A DNA stretch of 64,000 nucleotides from Polyangiaceae bacterium. GTDB lineage: Bacteria; Myxococcota_A; Polyangia; Polyangiales; Polyangiaceae. The notes beneath the pieces are model-generated. The model did no database searches. It was not told the origin of the DNA and was given only the letters and a program-made list of their open reading frames with translations. The stretch lies in NCBI GenBank assembly GCA_020633235.1, contig JACKEA010000005.1, positions 62,001 to 126,000 of the forward strand. The letters run 5' to 3'. Each line of letters starts with the position of its first letter. Positions within the stretch are counted from its first letter, which is position 1. The translations under genes were made by a program, and so were the position numbers. Below are positions 24,822-32,983 of this stretch, piece by piece.

Positions 24822-25556
24822 TCAGAGGGGGCCCTCGGGGATGCCGTGGACGAACTGATGCACGTAGGGGTCGCGGCTCGCCTTCGCTTCTTCCGTGGTG
24901 CCGTCGAAGATCAGCCGACCGCGGTACATCATGCCCACGCGATCCGTGACCGTGAGCAGGCGATCGAGATCGCTCGAGACCATGACCACGGTGGCGTTCG
25001 CCGCGCGTTGCTCGTCGCGCAGCAGATTGAAGATCTTCTGGCTGGTGACGGGATCGAGTCCTGCCGCGGGCTCGTCGTAGAGCACGATGGGGGCTTGGGC
25101 GACGGTAGCGCGGGCGACGCCCACGCGCTTCTTCTGCCCGCCGGAGAGGCCCGACGGCATGCGCTCCTCGAAGCCGGGGAGCGACACGCAGGAGAGGCGC
25201 TCGGCGATGCGCTCCTTGATCTCCTGCTCTTGCAGATCGAACAGCCGCCGCAGTGGGAACGCGATGTTCTCTGCGACGGTCATGAAGTCGAACAGGGCGT
25301 TGTTCTGGAACAGCATGCCGATGCGCTTGCGAAACTCCTGCAGCTCAAGATCCGTCATCGACAAGATGTCCTTGTCGTCGATCAGCACGCGGCCGCCGTC
25401 GGGACGAATCAGCCCGGTCATCAGCTTGAGCATCACGCTCTTGCCGCTGGCGCCGGGGCCGATGAGCCCGTAGAGGCAGCCCGCGGGCACGAAAAGATCG
25501 ATGCCGCGGAGGACGGGGCGATCGAAGCTCTTCTCGATGCCTTCGAGGCGGATCAC
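24822..25556 (-). CDS. mlaF: MlaF-type ABC ATPase with canonical signature
   Basis: A 244-residue ABC ATPase of an MCE transporter. Walker A is GPGASGKS, the Q-loop is in LFQNNALFDFM, the signature is canonical (LSGGQKKRVGVARA), Walker B/Glu is IVLYDEPAAGLDP. The switch position reads VMVSSD, where a Ser replaces the usual His. It is thus complementary to the other ATPase at 18295, which keeps the His but has a degenerate signature. The GTG at 25556 overlaps the stop of the SctJ-like gene (GTGA), so the two are co-translated. The permease genes follow after the WD40-like gene. Confidence 0.93.
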   Translation of the reverse strand: MIRLEGIEKSFDRPVLRGIDLFVPAGCLYGLIGPGASGKSVMLKLMTGLIRPDGGRVLIDDKDILSMTDLELQEFRKRIGMLFQNNALFDFMTVAENIAFPLRRLFDLQEQEIKERIAERLSCVSLPGFEERMPSGLSGGQKKRVGVARATVAQAPIVLYDEPAAGLDPVTSQKIFNLLRDEQRAANATVVMVSSDLDRLLTVTDRVGMMYRGRLIFDGTTEEAKASRDPYVHQFVHGIPEGPL

Positions 25557-26341
25557 CGAGCGTCTCGCTGAGCCGCCTCCGCCGACAGGCGCGTCTCCGC
25601 AAGCTCCTGCTGGGTCTTGCGGATGCGGGCCCACAGCGCCACGAGCAGCCCGATGAGCACGACGTTGAGCAACGCGGCGGCGCCCACCAGGAGGCGCAGC
25701 GGGGTCATGGAGGAGCGGGTCACGGTGATGGGGCCGAAGCGTGCGAGATCGCGCTCCGCAGGGTGCGGCGGCTCGGGGGTGGAGGACATCACCACCGACA
25801 CGTTCTTCTCGCTGAGCCCCGGCACCGCTCCCGACACCAGTCGCTGAACGTCGGCGGCGCTGATCGGAGGCGTGGCGCCGCGGTGGCGAACCAGCACGCT
25901 GGCCGTGGGCGTGGGCGTGTCTTCTTCGCCCAGCGGACCTTTGACGGGGACCGCCAGGTGCACCCGGGCGTCGAGGACGCCGCCGATGGCACGGAGGGAG
26001 CGCTCCAAGTCGCCGGAGGTTCCCGCCACCAGCTTGGCGTGCTCGGCGGTGCGGCTGGGCACCAGGGAGCCCTCTCCCAGCGTATCGAGCACGCCCGGTG
26101 CTTGCGGCGGGGGCAGGTTGTTCTGCTGTAGGATGGTGATGGCGGCGGAGGCGTCGTCGCGGGAGACGGTCACCCGAAAGCGCCCCTCCACGGTCGGATC
26201 CGACTCCTTGGCGGCGGCGACGTTGCCGCCTTCCAGAGCGACCAGGACTTCGTTCGCATCCGGCTCGCTCAGCCCGCTGGCGACGGGCACGGAGCAGCCT
26301 GCGACCAGCAAGAGGATGGGTAGGACCCCCAGTTTTCGCAT
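25553..26341 (-). CDS. Orphan SctJ/YscJ-like (type III secretion inner ring) lipoprotein
   Basis: A 262-residue lipoprotein (MRKLGVLPILLLVAGC) of the YscJ/FliF family. Visible family features: CSVPVASGLSEPDANEVL, SRDDASAAITILQQNNLP, the GDLERSLRAIGGVLDARVHL motif, TASVLVRHRG and VPGLSEKNVSVVM. A C-terminal membrane helix (about 212-235) and a short basic tail follow, as in SctJ. In type III secretion SctJ forms the 24-subunit periplasmic inner-membrane ring. No other type III genes are in the window. It is instead translationally coupled to an MCE ATPase, which suggests a periplasmic ring or spacer role here; that is inference. Confidence 0.88.
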   Translation of the reverse strand: MRKLGVLPILLLVAGCSVPVASGLSEPDANEVLVALEGGNVAAAKESDPTVEGRFRVTVSRDDASAAITILQQNNLPPPQAPGVLDTLGEGSLVPSRTAEHAKLVAGTSGDLERSLRAIGGVLDARVHLAVPVKGPLGEEDTPTPTASVLVRHRGATPPISAADVQRLVSGAVPGLSEKNVSVVMSSTPEPPHPAERDLARFGPITVTRSSMTPLRLLVGAAALLNVVLIGLLVALWARIRKTQQELAETRLSAEAAQRDAR

Positions 26342-26345
26342 GGTC

Positions 26346-27902
26346 TTACTTGAACGCTGTGCGGGTGACGTCGAGCTTGGGATTGGAGGGGAACGACAGT
26401 CCGCGCACGGCACCTGCGATGCAGGAAGCGATGCCGCCGTTGCGCGGATTGGTAGTCACGGTGACACCCACGGCACGGCCGTTCTGCACTGCCGCGCAGA
26501 TGTTGATCTCCATGGTGTCCGGCACTCCGCAGTGCCCGAAGTAGCTGCCGCGGTTCAACACCGCGCCGTACTGGCCGGCGGTGAGGTCGGCCTGGCCTTT
26601 CTGGCCGCCGATGGTGATCTCTTCGTTGTAGCGAGCGACCGCGCCCTCGCAGCTCATGCCGCCGCCGAGGATGGGGATGCCGTTGCTGACCCCGACGACT
26701 CCGCCCTTGCCGCCGCCGTGGCGCTTCTTGGGCACCTTCAGGCCGCCGTCGGTCTCGATGTTGGTGACCGTTTCGCCGTGAACGGCGATGGCGTCGTCCT
26801 TGCTGCCGCGCTGGGTGAGGAACCATACGCCGGCGGCGACCACGATGGCGCCCACCACCGCAGTGCCGATCAGCGCCTTGCTGGTGGTGCTCTTGCGCTC
26901 CTGGACGACGGTGCGCTCGAGCGCTTCCTTCTCGGCCTTGATGTCGCGGTTCAACCGCGCGTGCTCGGCGAAGGGCGCGAACTCTTCCCAGTCCTTGATC
27001 GGGCGCTCGTCCTTGCTGAAGGCGTCGCGCAGGACGTCGGCGTCCACGAAGGTGTGGCTTGCGATCTGCTGCAGCAGCTCCACGGCGCTGAAGGGCCCGT
27101 GGTCCATGCCGTCCTTGATGACCACGTAGCGAGGACGCTTGTCCCGCTCGAGGCGCGCCTTGAGCGCCGCCAGCTCGGTGGTGGAGTCCGCCTTGGGCTG
27201 GGAGGCGGGGGCCTCCCTCACCGCGACGTCGTAGGGGCTTGGTCCCAGGTCTGCGGCCATCGGGCTCGAGGGCGCCGGGGGCAGCATGGAGAGGGAGATG
27301 TCGACCTCGAAGTTCTCGTCGTGATCGAGGTGACTCTCGTCCGCGGAGGGAGGCGGAATCGTCCCAGTGGGCGCCAGGTGGTGGAAGGCCTGGGCCAGGG
27401 CGCGAAGGTCGTCCGGGCGATGGGTGGGATCGGCCACCAACGCCTTGCTGAGGATCAGCTCCAGCTCGGAGGGAAGGGTGGGCACCACTTCCGAGGGCCG
27501 TCGCATGCCAGGCGAGACGTACTCGCCGGTCACCAGCTCGTACAGGATCGCCCCGAGGGCGTAGACCGTGGCGCGTGAGTTGCCCGGCTTCCCCTCGCGT
27601 TCCTCCGGAGCCATGCACGCCTTGTCCCGGGGTAGCGTGGGCGCCAAGAGCGCCAGCTCCGGCGAGACGTGATAGCTGCCGTCGTCCGCGGTCGCGATGC
27701 TGGACGGATGGACGTAGAGCACTTCCCCCGCGTCGTGGCGGTCGGCGATCTCGACCGCGAGCGGAACGATGATGTGAATGGCCTCGCGCAGTGTCGCGGG
27801 GCGCCCGTGAGACCGAGCCTCCTCCAGGCGGGCACGCAAGGTTCCGGGGCGAACGATGGCCCCCACCGGAAGCGGGGTGCCGATGCGTTGTGCACTCGAC
27901 AT
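26346..27902 (-). CDS. Pseudokinase-GYF-like membrane protein with AgmX/PglI-type C-terminus
   Basis: A 518-residue modular protein. Residues of about 20-195 resemble only the C-lobe of a Ser/Thr kinase: the catalytic HRDLKPxN is replaced by YVHPSSI, DFG is absent, while MAPEE (APE) and VYALGAILYELVTGE remain, so it should be inactive. About 265-320 is a GYF/DUF4339-like module (YVVIKDGMDHGPFSAVELL). A membrane helix near 350-370 follows. The Cys-containing C-terminal domain (about 420-517) with LNRGSYFGHCG and FPSNPKLDVTRTAF resembles the AgmX/PglI motility C-terminus. It is 4 bases upstream of the SctJ-like gene. It probably passes cytoplasmic signals across the membrane. Confidence 0.8.
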   Translation of the reverse strand: MSSAQRIGTPLPVGAIVRPGTLRARLEEARSHGRPATLREAIHIIVPLAVEIADRHDAGEVLYVHPSSIATADDGSYHVSPELALLAPTLPRDKACMAPEEREGKPGNSRATVYALGAILYELVTGEYVSPGMRRPSEVVPTLPSELELILSKALVADPTHRPDDLRALAQAFHHLAPTGTIPPPSADESHLDHDENFEVDISLSMLPPAPSSPMAADLGPSPYDVAVREAPASQPKADSTTELAALKARLERDKRPRYVVIKDGMDHGPFSAVELLQQIASHTFVDADVLRDAFSKDERPIKDWEEFAPFAEHARLNRDIKAEKEALERTVVQERKSTTSKALIGTAVVGAIVVAAGVWFLTQRGSKDDAIAVHGETVTNIETDGGLKVPKKRHGGGKGGVVGVSNGIPILGGGMSCEGAVARYNEEITIGGQKGQADLTAGQYGAVLNRGSYFGHCGVPDTMEINICAAVQNGRAVGVTVTTNPRNGGIASCIAGAVRGLSFPSNPKLDVTRTAFK

Positions 27903-27971
27903 ATGGGCTCGCGAGGATAGCAAAACCTCAAATGGGCGTCTCGCCGTCCCGTAGGGCCCGGAAAATTCCGA

Positions 27972-28901
27972 TCACAACGGGGTTTCGTCGTCGCGCTGGC
28001 CGCCGTGCCAGGGATCCCGCCGCTTTTTGTAGGTGCCCCGCAGGAAAGCGCTCATGACGGGTGCAATGTTCTTGGGTACGTCTTCGTCCCACTCGCCTCC
28101 ATGGACGTAGTCCAGTGGGCGATTGCTGCTGCCGAGCAGGGCGAAGCCCGGGATCTTGTCGGTGGGGACGTTGAGGTAGCTGAGCTCCCCTGCAAAATCC
28201 CTGGCGTTCACCCGCACCATCCGCAGCTTCCCGAGGGCGCGCTGCATGTTCGGGTCCGGCAGCGCCGCGGCCACGCCATTGCATGGTTTGCAGTCGTCTG
28301 CGACCACCCACAACACCAGCTTCTCGCCGCTCTTCTTGGCTTCCTTGCGCTGGGCCTCGAGGACGCTGATCAGGGAATCTCCATCCCGCCCGACGTCGAC
28401 CAGGTCGACGCTGCCCACGTGGGTGACCACGACCCCCGTCTCGCGGCTGGCAGCGCCCCGTCCGCGGACGGGCGTGGGAGGCGCGCTGGTGGCCGTGGGA
28501 GTGGGGAACGGGGTGGGCGGGGGCAGGTACACCGGCGGCGGCGCCGGCGTGGATCGCGTGGCCACCGGGCTGGGCCGAGCGATGTACGTGATGAGCACTG
28601 CCAACATCACCACGGAGATGACGACGTTCAGCACGCCCAGGGCGATCGCTGCCGTCGCCAGACCACGGCCACCGCGGCGGCCCTGGGAGCGCGCAATCTC
28701 ACCCCGGGCCGCGATGCCCAGAGTGAGACCGAGCAAGCCGCCAACGGCGGGCAGACACACGAAGCCCAGCAGCGACGACGCGAAGGCGGCGATGGCGGTG
28801 CCGCTGGTCTTGCCGCCGGCCGTCGTGTCCTCGAAGGGCGACGGCGCGTGGGGATCCGGGATGGGCGCTTCGCTGTCGATCAAATGGGGTGAGGGAAACA
28901 T
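27972..28901 (-). CDS. Membrane protein with DUF4190-type helices and thioredoxin-like domain
   Basis: A 309-residue protein. Two membrane helices near the N-terminus (about 33-60 and 82-107) flank GIAARGEIARSQGRRGGRG, the pattern of DUF4190 proteins. A Pro/Thr linker (about 110-145) leads to a C-terminal thioredoxin-like domain with the redox-type motif DDCKPCNG, then MVRVNARDFAGELSYLNV and the cis-Pro-like IPGFALLGSS. Whether it is an oxidoreductase or a tethered thioredoxin fold is unclear, and the sidedness is uncertain. It is transcribed in the same direction as the MCE/SctJ operon, ending 70 bases before the pseudokinase start. Confidence 0.78.
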   Translation of the reverse strand: MFPSPHLIDSEAPIPDPHAPSPFEDTTAGGKTSGTAIAAFASSLLGFVCLPAVGGLLGLTLGIAARGEIARSQGRRGGRGLATAAIALGVLNVVISVVMLAVLITYIARPSPVATRSTPAPPPVYLPPPTPFPTPTATSAPPTPVRGRGAASRETGVVVTHVGSVDLVDVGRDGDSLISVLEAQRKEAKKSGEKLVLWVVADDCKPCNGVAAALPDPNMQRALGKLRMVRVNARDFAGELSYLNVPTDKIPGFALLGSSNRPLDYVHGGEWDEDVPKNIAPVMSAFLRGTYKKRRDPWHGGQRDDETPL

Positions 28902-28932
28902 ACCGCCACCCCCCTGCACCGCAACCCGCGTC

Positions 28933-29574
28933 TCAGAACCCGACACCCACCGAGGCCACAGCCAGCACCCACGGCGATACGCTGTTGGCGGACTCCGAGC
29001 GGATGGCCGGCACGGCACCCATCACGTCGATGGACGCTCGGGCGTCGGTGCCGCGTACCGGCAGCACGTACTCCAGCGAGCCGCGCAGGATCCCGATGCC
29101 GAGGTTCTGGGCGGAGAGCTGGCCAGTGGTGGAGTCTTCGACATCCATCCGCGCCAAGCCCGCGCCAGCGCCCAAGATCGGATGCAGGCGGCGATCGTAG
29201 CCGAAGTCGATCCACAGCTCCCCCGCATACTGCGACAGTCCTCGATCCGCTCCGACCCGCACCCAGGCGCCGCTGGCCCGGAGGCCCGCCGCCTTCTCGC
29301 CGATGTCGAGGGCAGCGAACAGTCCGCCGGCGGGAGCGCCGTCGCTGATGCGCAACGCGGGTCCCGTATGGATGCGCACCGTGGACGAAGGGAAGTACTC
29401 GTCCGGCGGGGGCTCGTAGTAGTGGGGATGGTCGTAGTAGCCGTCGTCCGACCCGCGGGCGATGGTGGGCTGGCCATCCGGCGGCTCGGAGAAGGGCTGG
29501 GCCCGGCAGAGCGGTGCGAAGGCGACGATGGTCAAGGCGGCAGCGGTTCCCAACAGGGCCGGCGAGGTGGTCAT
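28933..29574 (-). CDS. Predicted outer-membrane beta-barrel protein
   Basis: A 213-residue exported protein. A signal peptide (MTTSPALLGTAAALTIVAFA ... CRAQ) is followed by a Tyr/Asp/Pro-rich segment (YYDHPHYYEPPPDEYF) and a series of alternating amphipathic strands (VRIHTGPALRIS, LWIDFGYDRRLHPILGAGAGLARM) ending in VASVGVGF with a C-terminal Phe, typical of an outer-membrane barrel. The family is not recognised. The ATG at 29574 is used; an earlier in-frame start overlaps the divergent TPR gene. It is 31 bases upstream of the thioredoxin-like gene. Confidence 0.75.
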   Translation of the reverse strand: MTTSPALLGTAAALTIVAFAPLCRAQPFSEPPDGQPTIARGSDDGYYDHPHYYEPPPDEYFPSSTVRIHTGPALRISDGAPAGGLFAALDIGEKAAGLRASGAWVRVGADRGLSQYAGELWIDFGYDRRLHPILGAGAGLARMDVEDSTTGQLSAQNLGIGILRGSLEYVLPVRGTDARASIDVMGAVPAIRSESANSVSPWVLAVASVGVGF

Positions 29575-29647
29575 GGGTCCTCCAAAAAGCGACGGTTCGC
29601 ATGGAGAACGCGCGACCCGGGCGAGACTTACGCTAAGGTTTCGGGCG

Positions 29648-30487
29648 ATGCGAAAAGCGGGCGCCCTGCTGGCTTTGGTGGCTTTGCTGGTGAGCTCTAC
29701 GGCCGTGGCAGCGGGGCCGGGGCAGGGCGACGTGGCGGGCGACCCGGCGCCCGGCTCTCCTGCTGCCATCAAGCGCGCGAAGAAGCACTTCCAAACCGCC
29801 CTGACCTCCTACAAGAACGGCGCCTACCGGGAGGCGATCGCCGAGCTGCAGGAGGCCCTGCGCTTCGATCCCAACGGCAAGGACCTCGTCTACAACCTGG
29901 CCGTGGTCCACGAGAAGCTCGGGGAGCTGGACCAGGCCATCGAGCAGTTTCGGCGCTACTCCCAGATGGAGACGGATCCGAAGGAGATCGAGCGGGTCGA
30001 AAAGACGATCAAGCGTCTGGAGGGCGCGCGGGACGAGCTCAGGGCCAAGGAGCAGGCGGCGACGCCACCGCCCACGGAACGGCCGCCCCCGAAACCCGAC
30101 GAGCCCGCCCCGGAACCCGAGCTGCGCACCACGCGGGTGGTGATTCCGCCGGCCGAGAAGGGCCGCTTGGACGCATTCACCTATGGGGCGGCGGGCGTTG
30201 CCGGCGTGGCGACGGTGGTAGGTGTGGTGTATGCGGTGCGTGCGGTGAGCACGCGCCCGGGAAGCGACGAGGCAACCGGTCCGAACAGCACCGTGTTCGA
30301 GCTTCAAGACCGCGCACAGCGTGCCCACAACTATGCGGTGACCGCTGACGTCGCCTTCGTGATCGCCGCGTTGAGCGGCGGTGCGACGGCGCTGCTCTAC
30401 TTCGGCCGCGACAAGGAAGCCTCGCCCCCGACCCGCATCGCCGTGGACCGGACCGGGGTGCGTCTGAGCACGGGGGTCGCCTTTTGA
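29648..30487 (+). CDS. Secreted TPR protein with membrane helices
   Basis: A 279-residue protein with a signal peptide (MRKAGALLALVALLVSSTAV then AAG). About residues 40-125 form two or three TPRs (KKHFQTALTSYKNGAYREAI, YNLAVVHEKLGELDQAIEQF). A Pro/Glu linker follows, then two hydrophobic segments near 180-200 and 235-255, with RIAVDRTGVRLSTGVAF at the C-terminus. This is a common myxobacterial architecture of unknown exact role. The stop overlaps the TTG start of the Cys-rich lipoprotein gene, the first of four linked genes ending in the giant TPR protein. Confidence 0.8.
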   Translation: MRKAGALLALVALLVSSTAVAAGPGQGDVAGDPAPGSPAAIKRAKKHFQTALTSYKNGAYREAIAELQEALRFDPNGKDLVYNLAVVHEKLGELDQAIEQFRRYSQMETDPKEIERVEKTIKRLEGARDELRAKEQAATPPPTERPPPKPDEPAPEPELRTTRVVIPPAEKGRLDAFTYGAAGVAGVATVVGVVYAVRAVSTRPGSDEATGPNSTVFELQDRAQRAHNYAVTADVAFVIAALSGGATALLYFGRDKEASPPTRIAVDRTGVRLSTGVAF

Positions 30488-31449
30488 TCCGCACGCTGCT
30501 GGCCACGCTGCTGGTCGCCGTCTTCGTGAGCTGCAGTGTGGTCGTTCCCGAAGAGCTGGACCCCATCCGCTGCACCCAAGAAGGCGCCGTGGGGCCGCCC
30601 GCGTGTCCTGGGGAGCAGCGGTGTCTGTATGGCGCCTGCACTCCGTGTGGGGCCAACGGCTGTGGCGACTCCGTCGGCAGTCCCTGCAGCGCCGGGGGCT
30701 GCAACGAGGGTCAGTTTTGTGCCGACCCCAAGGCTCTCGGTTTTCAAGGACCGCTGTTCTGTACCAAGGGGTGCTGCACCTCGGAGGACTGCGGGACCGG
30801 CAACGCGGTTTGCTTCCCGACCGGCAGCGGCGCGTCCCTGTGTATCCCCGGGCAGGTCGTGGGGCGGAACGTGGTGGGTCAAAAGCCCGCCGGTACCTCC
30901 TGCGCCGGTGGTGCCGAGTGCCGCTCGGGCCTGTGCGATGGAAACCTCTGCTCCGACGTGTGCTGTGGAGCGCAGGACTGTCCCAGCAACGCGCCCGAGT
31001 GCACCCTGCGCCAAGTCCCGGGTGCCAGCCGGCAAGCGTTCGTGTGCGGCCAGCCATATGGGACCTCCACCACGGGAGAGCAGTGCTCGGGGGGTAACTC
31101 CTGCGCCACCGGCGCGTGTGTCGTCTCCAACCCCAACTACTGCACGCAGACGTGCTGCCGCACCGATAACTGCCCGCAAGGCCTCAAGTGTGTGTACGAC
31201 ACGGACGACACCGTGGGCTACCGGGTGTGCGAATCCACCGGCATCCCTGGCGGTCCGCTGCCCATCGGATCCCCGTGCAGCCAAAATACCGAGTGCAAGA
31301 CGGCGCAGTGCGTCCAAGTGGGCCAACTGGCCCCGTTTTGCACGGATGCGTGCTGCAGCGACTCGGATTGCGGGGACACCACGGCCTTCGCTTGTCGGCC
31401 CCTGTTCGACGCCAAAGGCACTGCGCTCTTGCTCTGCGTTCCCAGGTAG
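30484..31449 (+). CDS. Cys-rich lipoprotein with four CCxxxxC repeats
   Basis: A 321-residue predicted lipoprotein (signal ending VFVSC). The mature part has some 35 Cys and four similar Cys clusters: KGCCTSEDC, VCCGAQDC, TCCRTDNC and ACCSDSDC, each preceded by a C-x(n)-C hairpin such as CAGGAECRSGLC and CSGGNSCATGAC. This is a tandem disulfide-rich, Dickkopf-like surface module. The start is the TTG at 30484, overlapping the TPR gene's TGA. It probably decorates the outer membrane; no ligand can be inferred. A kinase gene follows. Confidence 0.82.
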   Translation: MIRTLLATLLVAVFVSCSVVVPEELDPIRCTQEGAVGPPACPGEQRCLYGACTPCGANGCGDSVGSPCSAGGCNEGQFCADPKALGFQGPLFCTKGCCTSEDCGTGNAVCFPTGSGASLCIPGQVVGRNVVGQKPAGTSCAGGAECRSGLCDGNLCSDVCCGAQDCPSNAPECTLRQVPGASRQAFVCGQPYGTSTTGEQCSGGNSCATGACVVSNPNYCTQTCCRTDNCPQGLKCVYDTDDTVGYRVCESTGIPGGPLPIGSPCSQNTECKTAQCVQVGQLAPFCTDACCSDSDCGDTTAFACRPLFDAKGTALLLCVPR

Positions 31450-31461
31450 TTCAATAAAACG

Positions 31462-31483
31462 GGATTGGGGGCTCTCCCCCATC
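31462..31483 (+). promoter_or_regulatory. Hairpin over the kinase ribosome-binding region
   Basis: GATTGGGGG-CTCT-CCCCCATC forms a hairpin of about 8 pairs ending directly at the kinase ATG (31484). It has no T-tract, so it might limit translation initiation rather than end transcription. Function is inferred from position only. Confidence 0.4.
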
Positions 31484-32953
31484 ATGAGCTCCGGTCCCAA
31501 CGCCTTCCCAGACTCGATTCCGCCTCCGCGGCCGGCGAAGGTGTGTCCACGCTGCCGGCGGAGTCCTGACGCGGCGCCGGATCGCACGATGGTGGGGCCG
31601 GGCAAGTTGCCGCGCTGCCCCGAGCATGGGTTGGCCTATGTGGACGCCGCGGAGCTCGACGCGGCGGGCGCCGACAACCTGCTGGGCGAGACTGTTGGCG
31701 GGCGCTTCGTGGTGCTGGGTCGTTTGGGGGCTGGCTCCATGGGGGCCGTGTATCGCGCGCGCCAGGAAGCCGTGGGTCGCGACGTAGCGCTCAAGATCGT
31801 CCGGCGCGAGCGCGCCTACGATGCCGAAACGAAAGTGCGTTTCGAACGCGAGGCCCGGGCCACCAGCTCGCTGGTGAGCCCGCACACCGTGACGGTGTTC
31901 GATTTCGGGGAGAGCGAGGACGGCTCCTGGTACATGGCCATGGAGCTCTTGGTCGGGGAAACTCTCGGCGAGCGTTTGCGCAAGGTACGGCGCCTGCCGA
32001 TGGCGGACGCGGTTCGCGTCACCCGGGAAGCGCTGAAATCCCTGGCAGAGGCTCACGCCAAGGGCATCGTTCATCGCGACCTCAAGCCCGACAACCTGTT
32101 CCTGATGCAAATGCCCGGGGAAGGGGGCACGCCCGTCGAGGTGTGCAAGGTCCTCGACTTCGGCATCGCGAAGCTGGTGCGAGGCGATGACCAGCAGGTG
32201 GACACCCTCGAGACGCAGGCCGGGACCGTGTTCGGAACGCCACGCTACATGTCGCCGGAGCAGGCCCAAGGCGTGGCCCTCGACGCGCGTAGCGACATCT
32301 ATTCACTGGGCGTGATCCTCTATCAAATGCTCGCTGGACGGGCGCCCTTCGTGGACGATGACGCCGTGGTGGTCATGGCCCGCCACATCAAGGACGAACC
32401 ACCGCGGTTCTCCGAAATCGCGCCAGACGCGATGATTCCGCCAGCCTTGGAGGCGGTGGTGTTTCGCGCCCTCACCAAGCGCCCGGAAGCGCGACAGCAG
32501 AGCGCCGAGCAGCTGAGCGTGGAGCTCGAGGCGGCGCTCGATCAACTGGGGCCGCTGACGACCGGCGCCCACGCGACCAGTTGGGTCGGACCGCCCACCA
32601 CACTGGTCGGCGCCCCCAAACCCTCGCGTTTGCCCGTCGCTCTGGGCCTCGCCGTCGGCGGCACCGTGCTCGCCGGAGTCCTGGGATTTTGGGCGGTTCG
32701 TGCGTTCGCGACCCGCTCGGCACCGGCCACCTCGTCGCCCGCGGCCATCGCCGATAGCTCCAGCGCGGCTCCCACGCCCGCCGTCACGATCGATCTCGAC
32801 GCGCCACAGATGGCTACCAGCGCCAACGCCCAGAGCGATGCCGGAGCGAAAAAGCCCGAGAAGCATCGACCGGTGTGGCGCGGTTACGTGAAGCCGGGGG
32901 CGAAACCCGGCGCCAAGACCCCAGGCTCGGAACGCTACGGCCGCTTCGAGTAG
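31484..32953 (+). CDS. Membrane-anchored Ser/Thr protein kinase
   Basis: A 489-residue PknB-type kinase. A small zinc-ribbon-like head (CPRCRR ... RCPEHG, about 22-50) precedes the kinase domain (about 72-345), with Gly loop GRLGAGSMGAVY, VAIK-type Lys in DVALKIV, catalytic HRDLKPDN, DFG in LDFGIAKL, and GTPRYMSPEQ. All key residues are present, so it should be active. A membrane helix near 385-408 and a short Ser/Ala/Pro tail (to GRFE) follow, which would be periplasmic. It is co-oriented with the TPR, Cys-rich lipoprotein and giant TPR genes, whose products are candidate partners. Confidence 0.95.
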   Translation: MSSGPNAFPDSIPPPRPAKVCPRCRRSPDAAPDRTMVGPGKLPRCPEHGLAYVDAAELDAAGADNLLGETVGGRFVVLGRLGAGSMGAVYRARQEAVGRDVALKIVRRERAYDAETKVRFEREARATSSLVSPHTVTVFDFGESEDGSWYMAMELLVGETLGERLRKVRRLPMADAVRVTREALKSLAEAHAKGIVHRDLKPDNLFLMQMPGEGGTPVEVCKVLDFGIAKLVRGDDQQVDTLETQAGTVFGTPRYMSPEQAQGVALDARSDIYSLGVILYQMLAGRAPFVDDDAVVVMARHIKDEPPRFSEIAPDAMIPPALEAVVFRALTKRPEARQQSAEQLSVELEAALDQLGPLTTGAHATSWVGPPTTLVGAPKPSRLPVALGLAVGGTVLAGVLGFWAVRAFATRSAPATSSPAAIADSSSAAPTPAVTIDLDAPQMATSANAQSDAGAKKPEKHRPVWRGYVKPGAKPGAKTPGSERYGRFE

Positions 32954-32983
32954 AAGGACGTAAGTCCGCGTTGCGGCTCGGAT

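Noticed and set aside
25553..26341. Evidence for a complete type III secretion system here
   Set aside because: Only the SctJ-like protein is present; none of the export apparatus, ATPase, secretin or needle genes is in the window.
26346..27902. Active Ser/Thr kinase
   Set aside because: HRD and DFG are missing and no Gly loop or VAIK Lys is visible, so activity is not supported.
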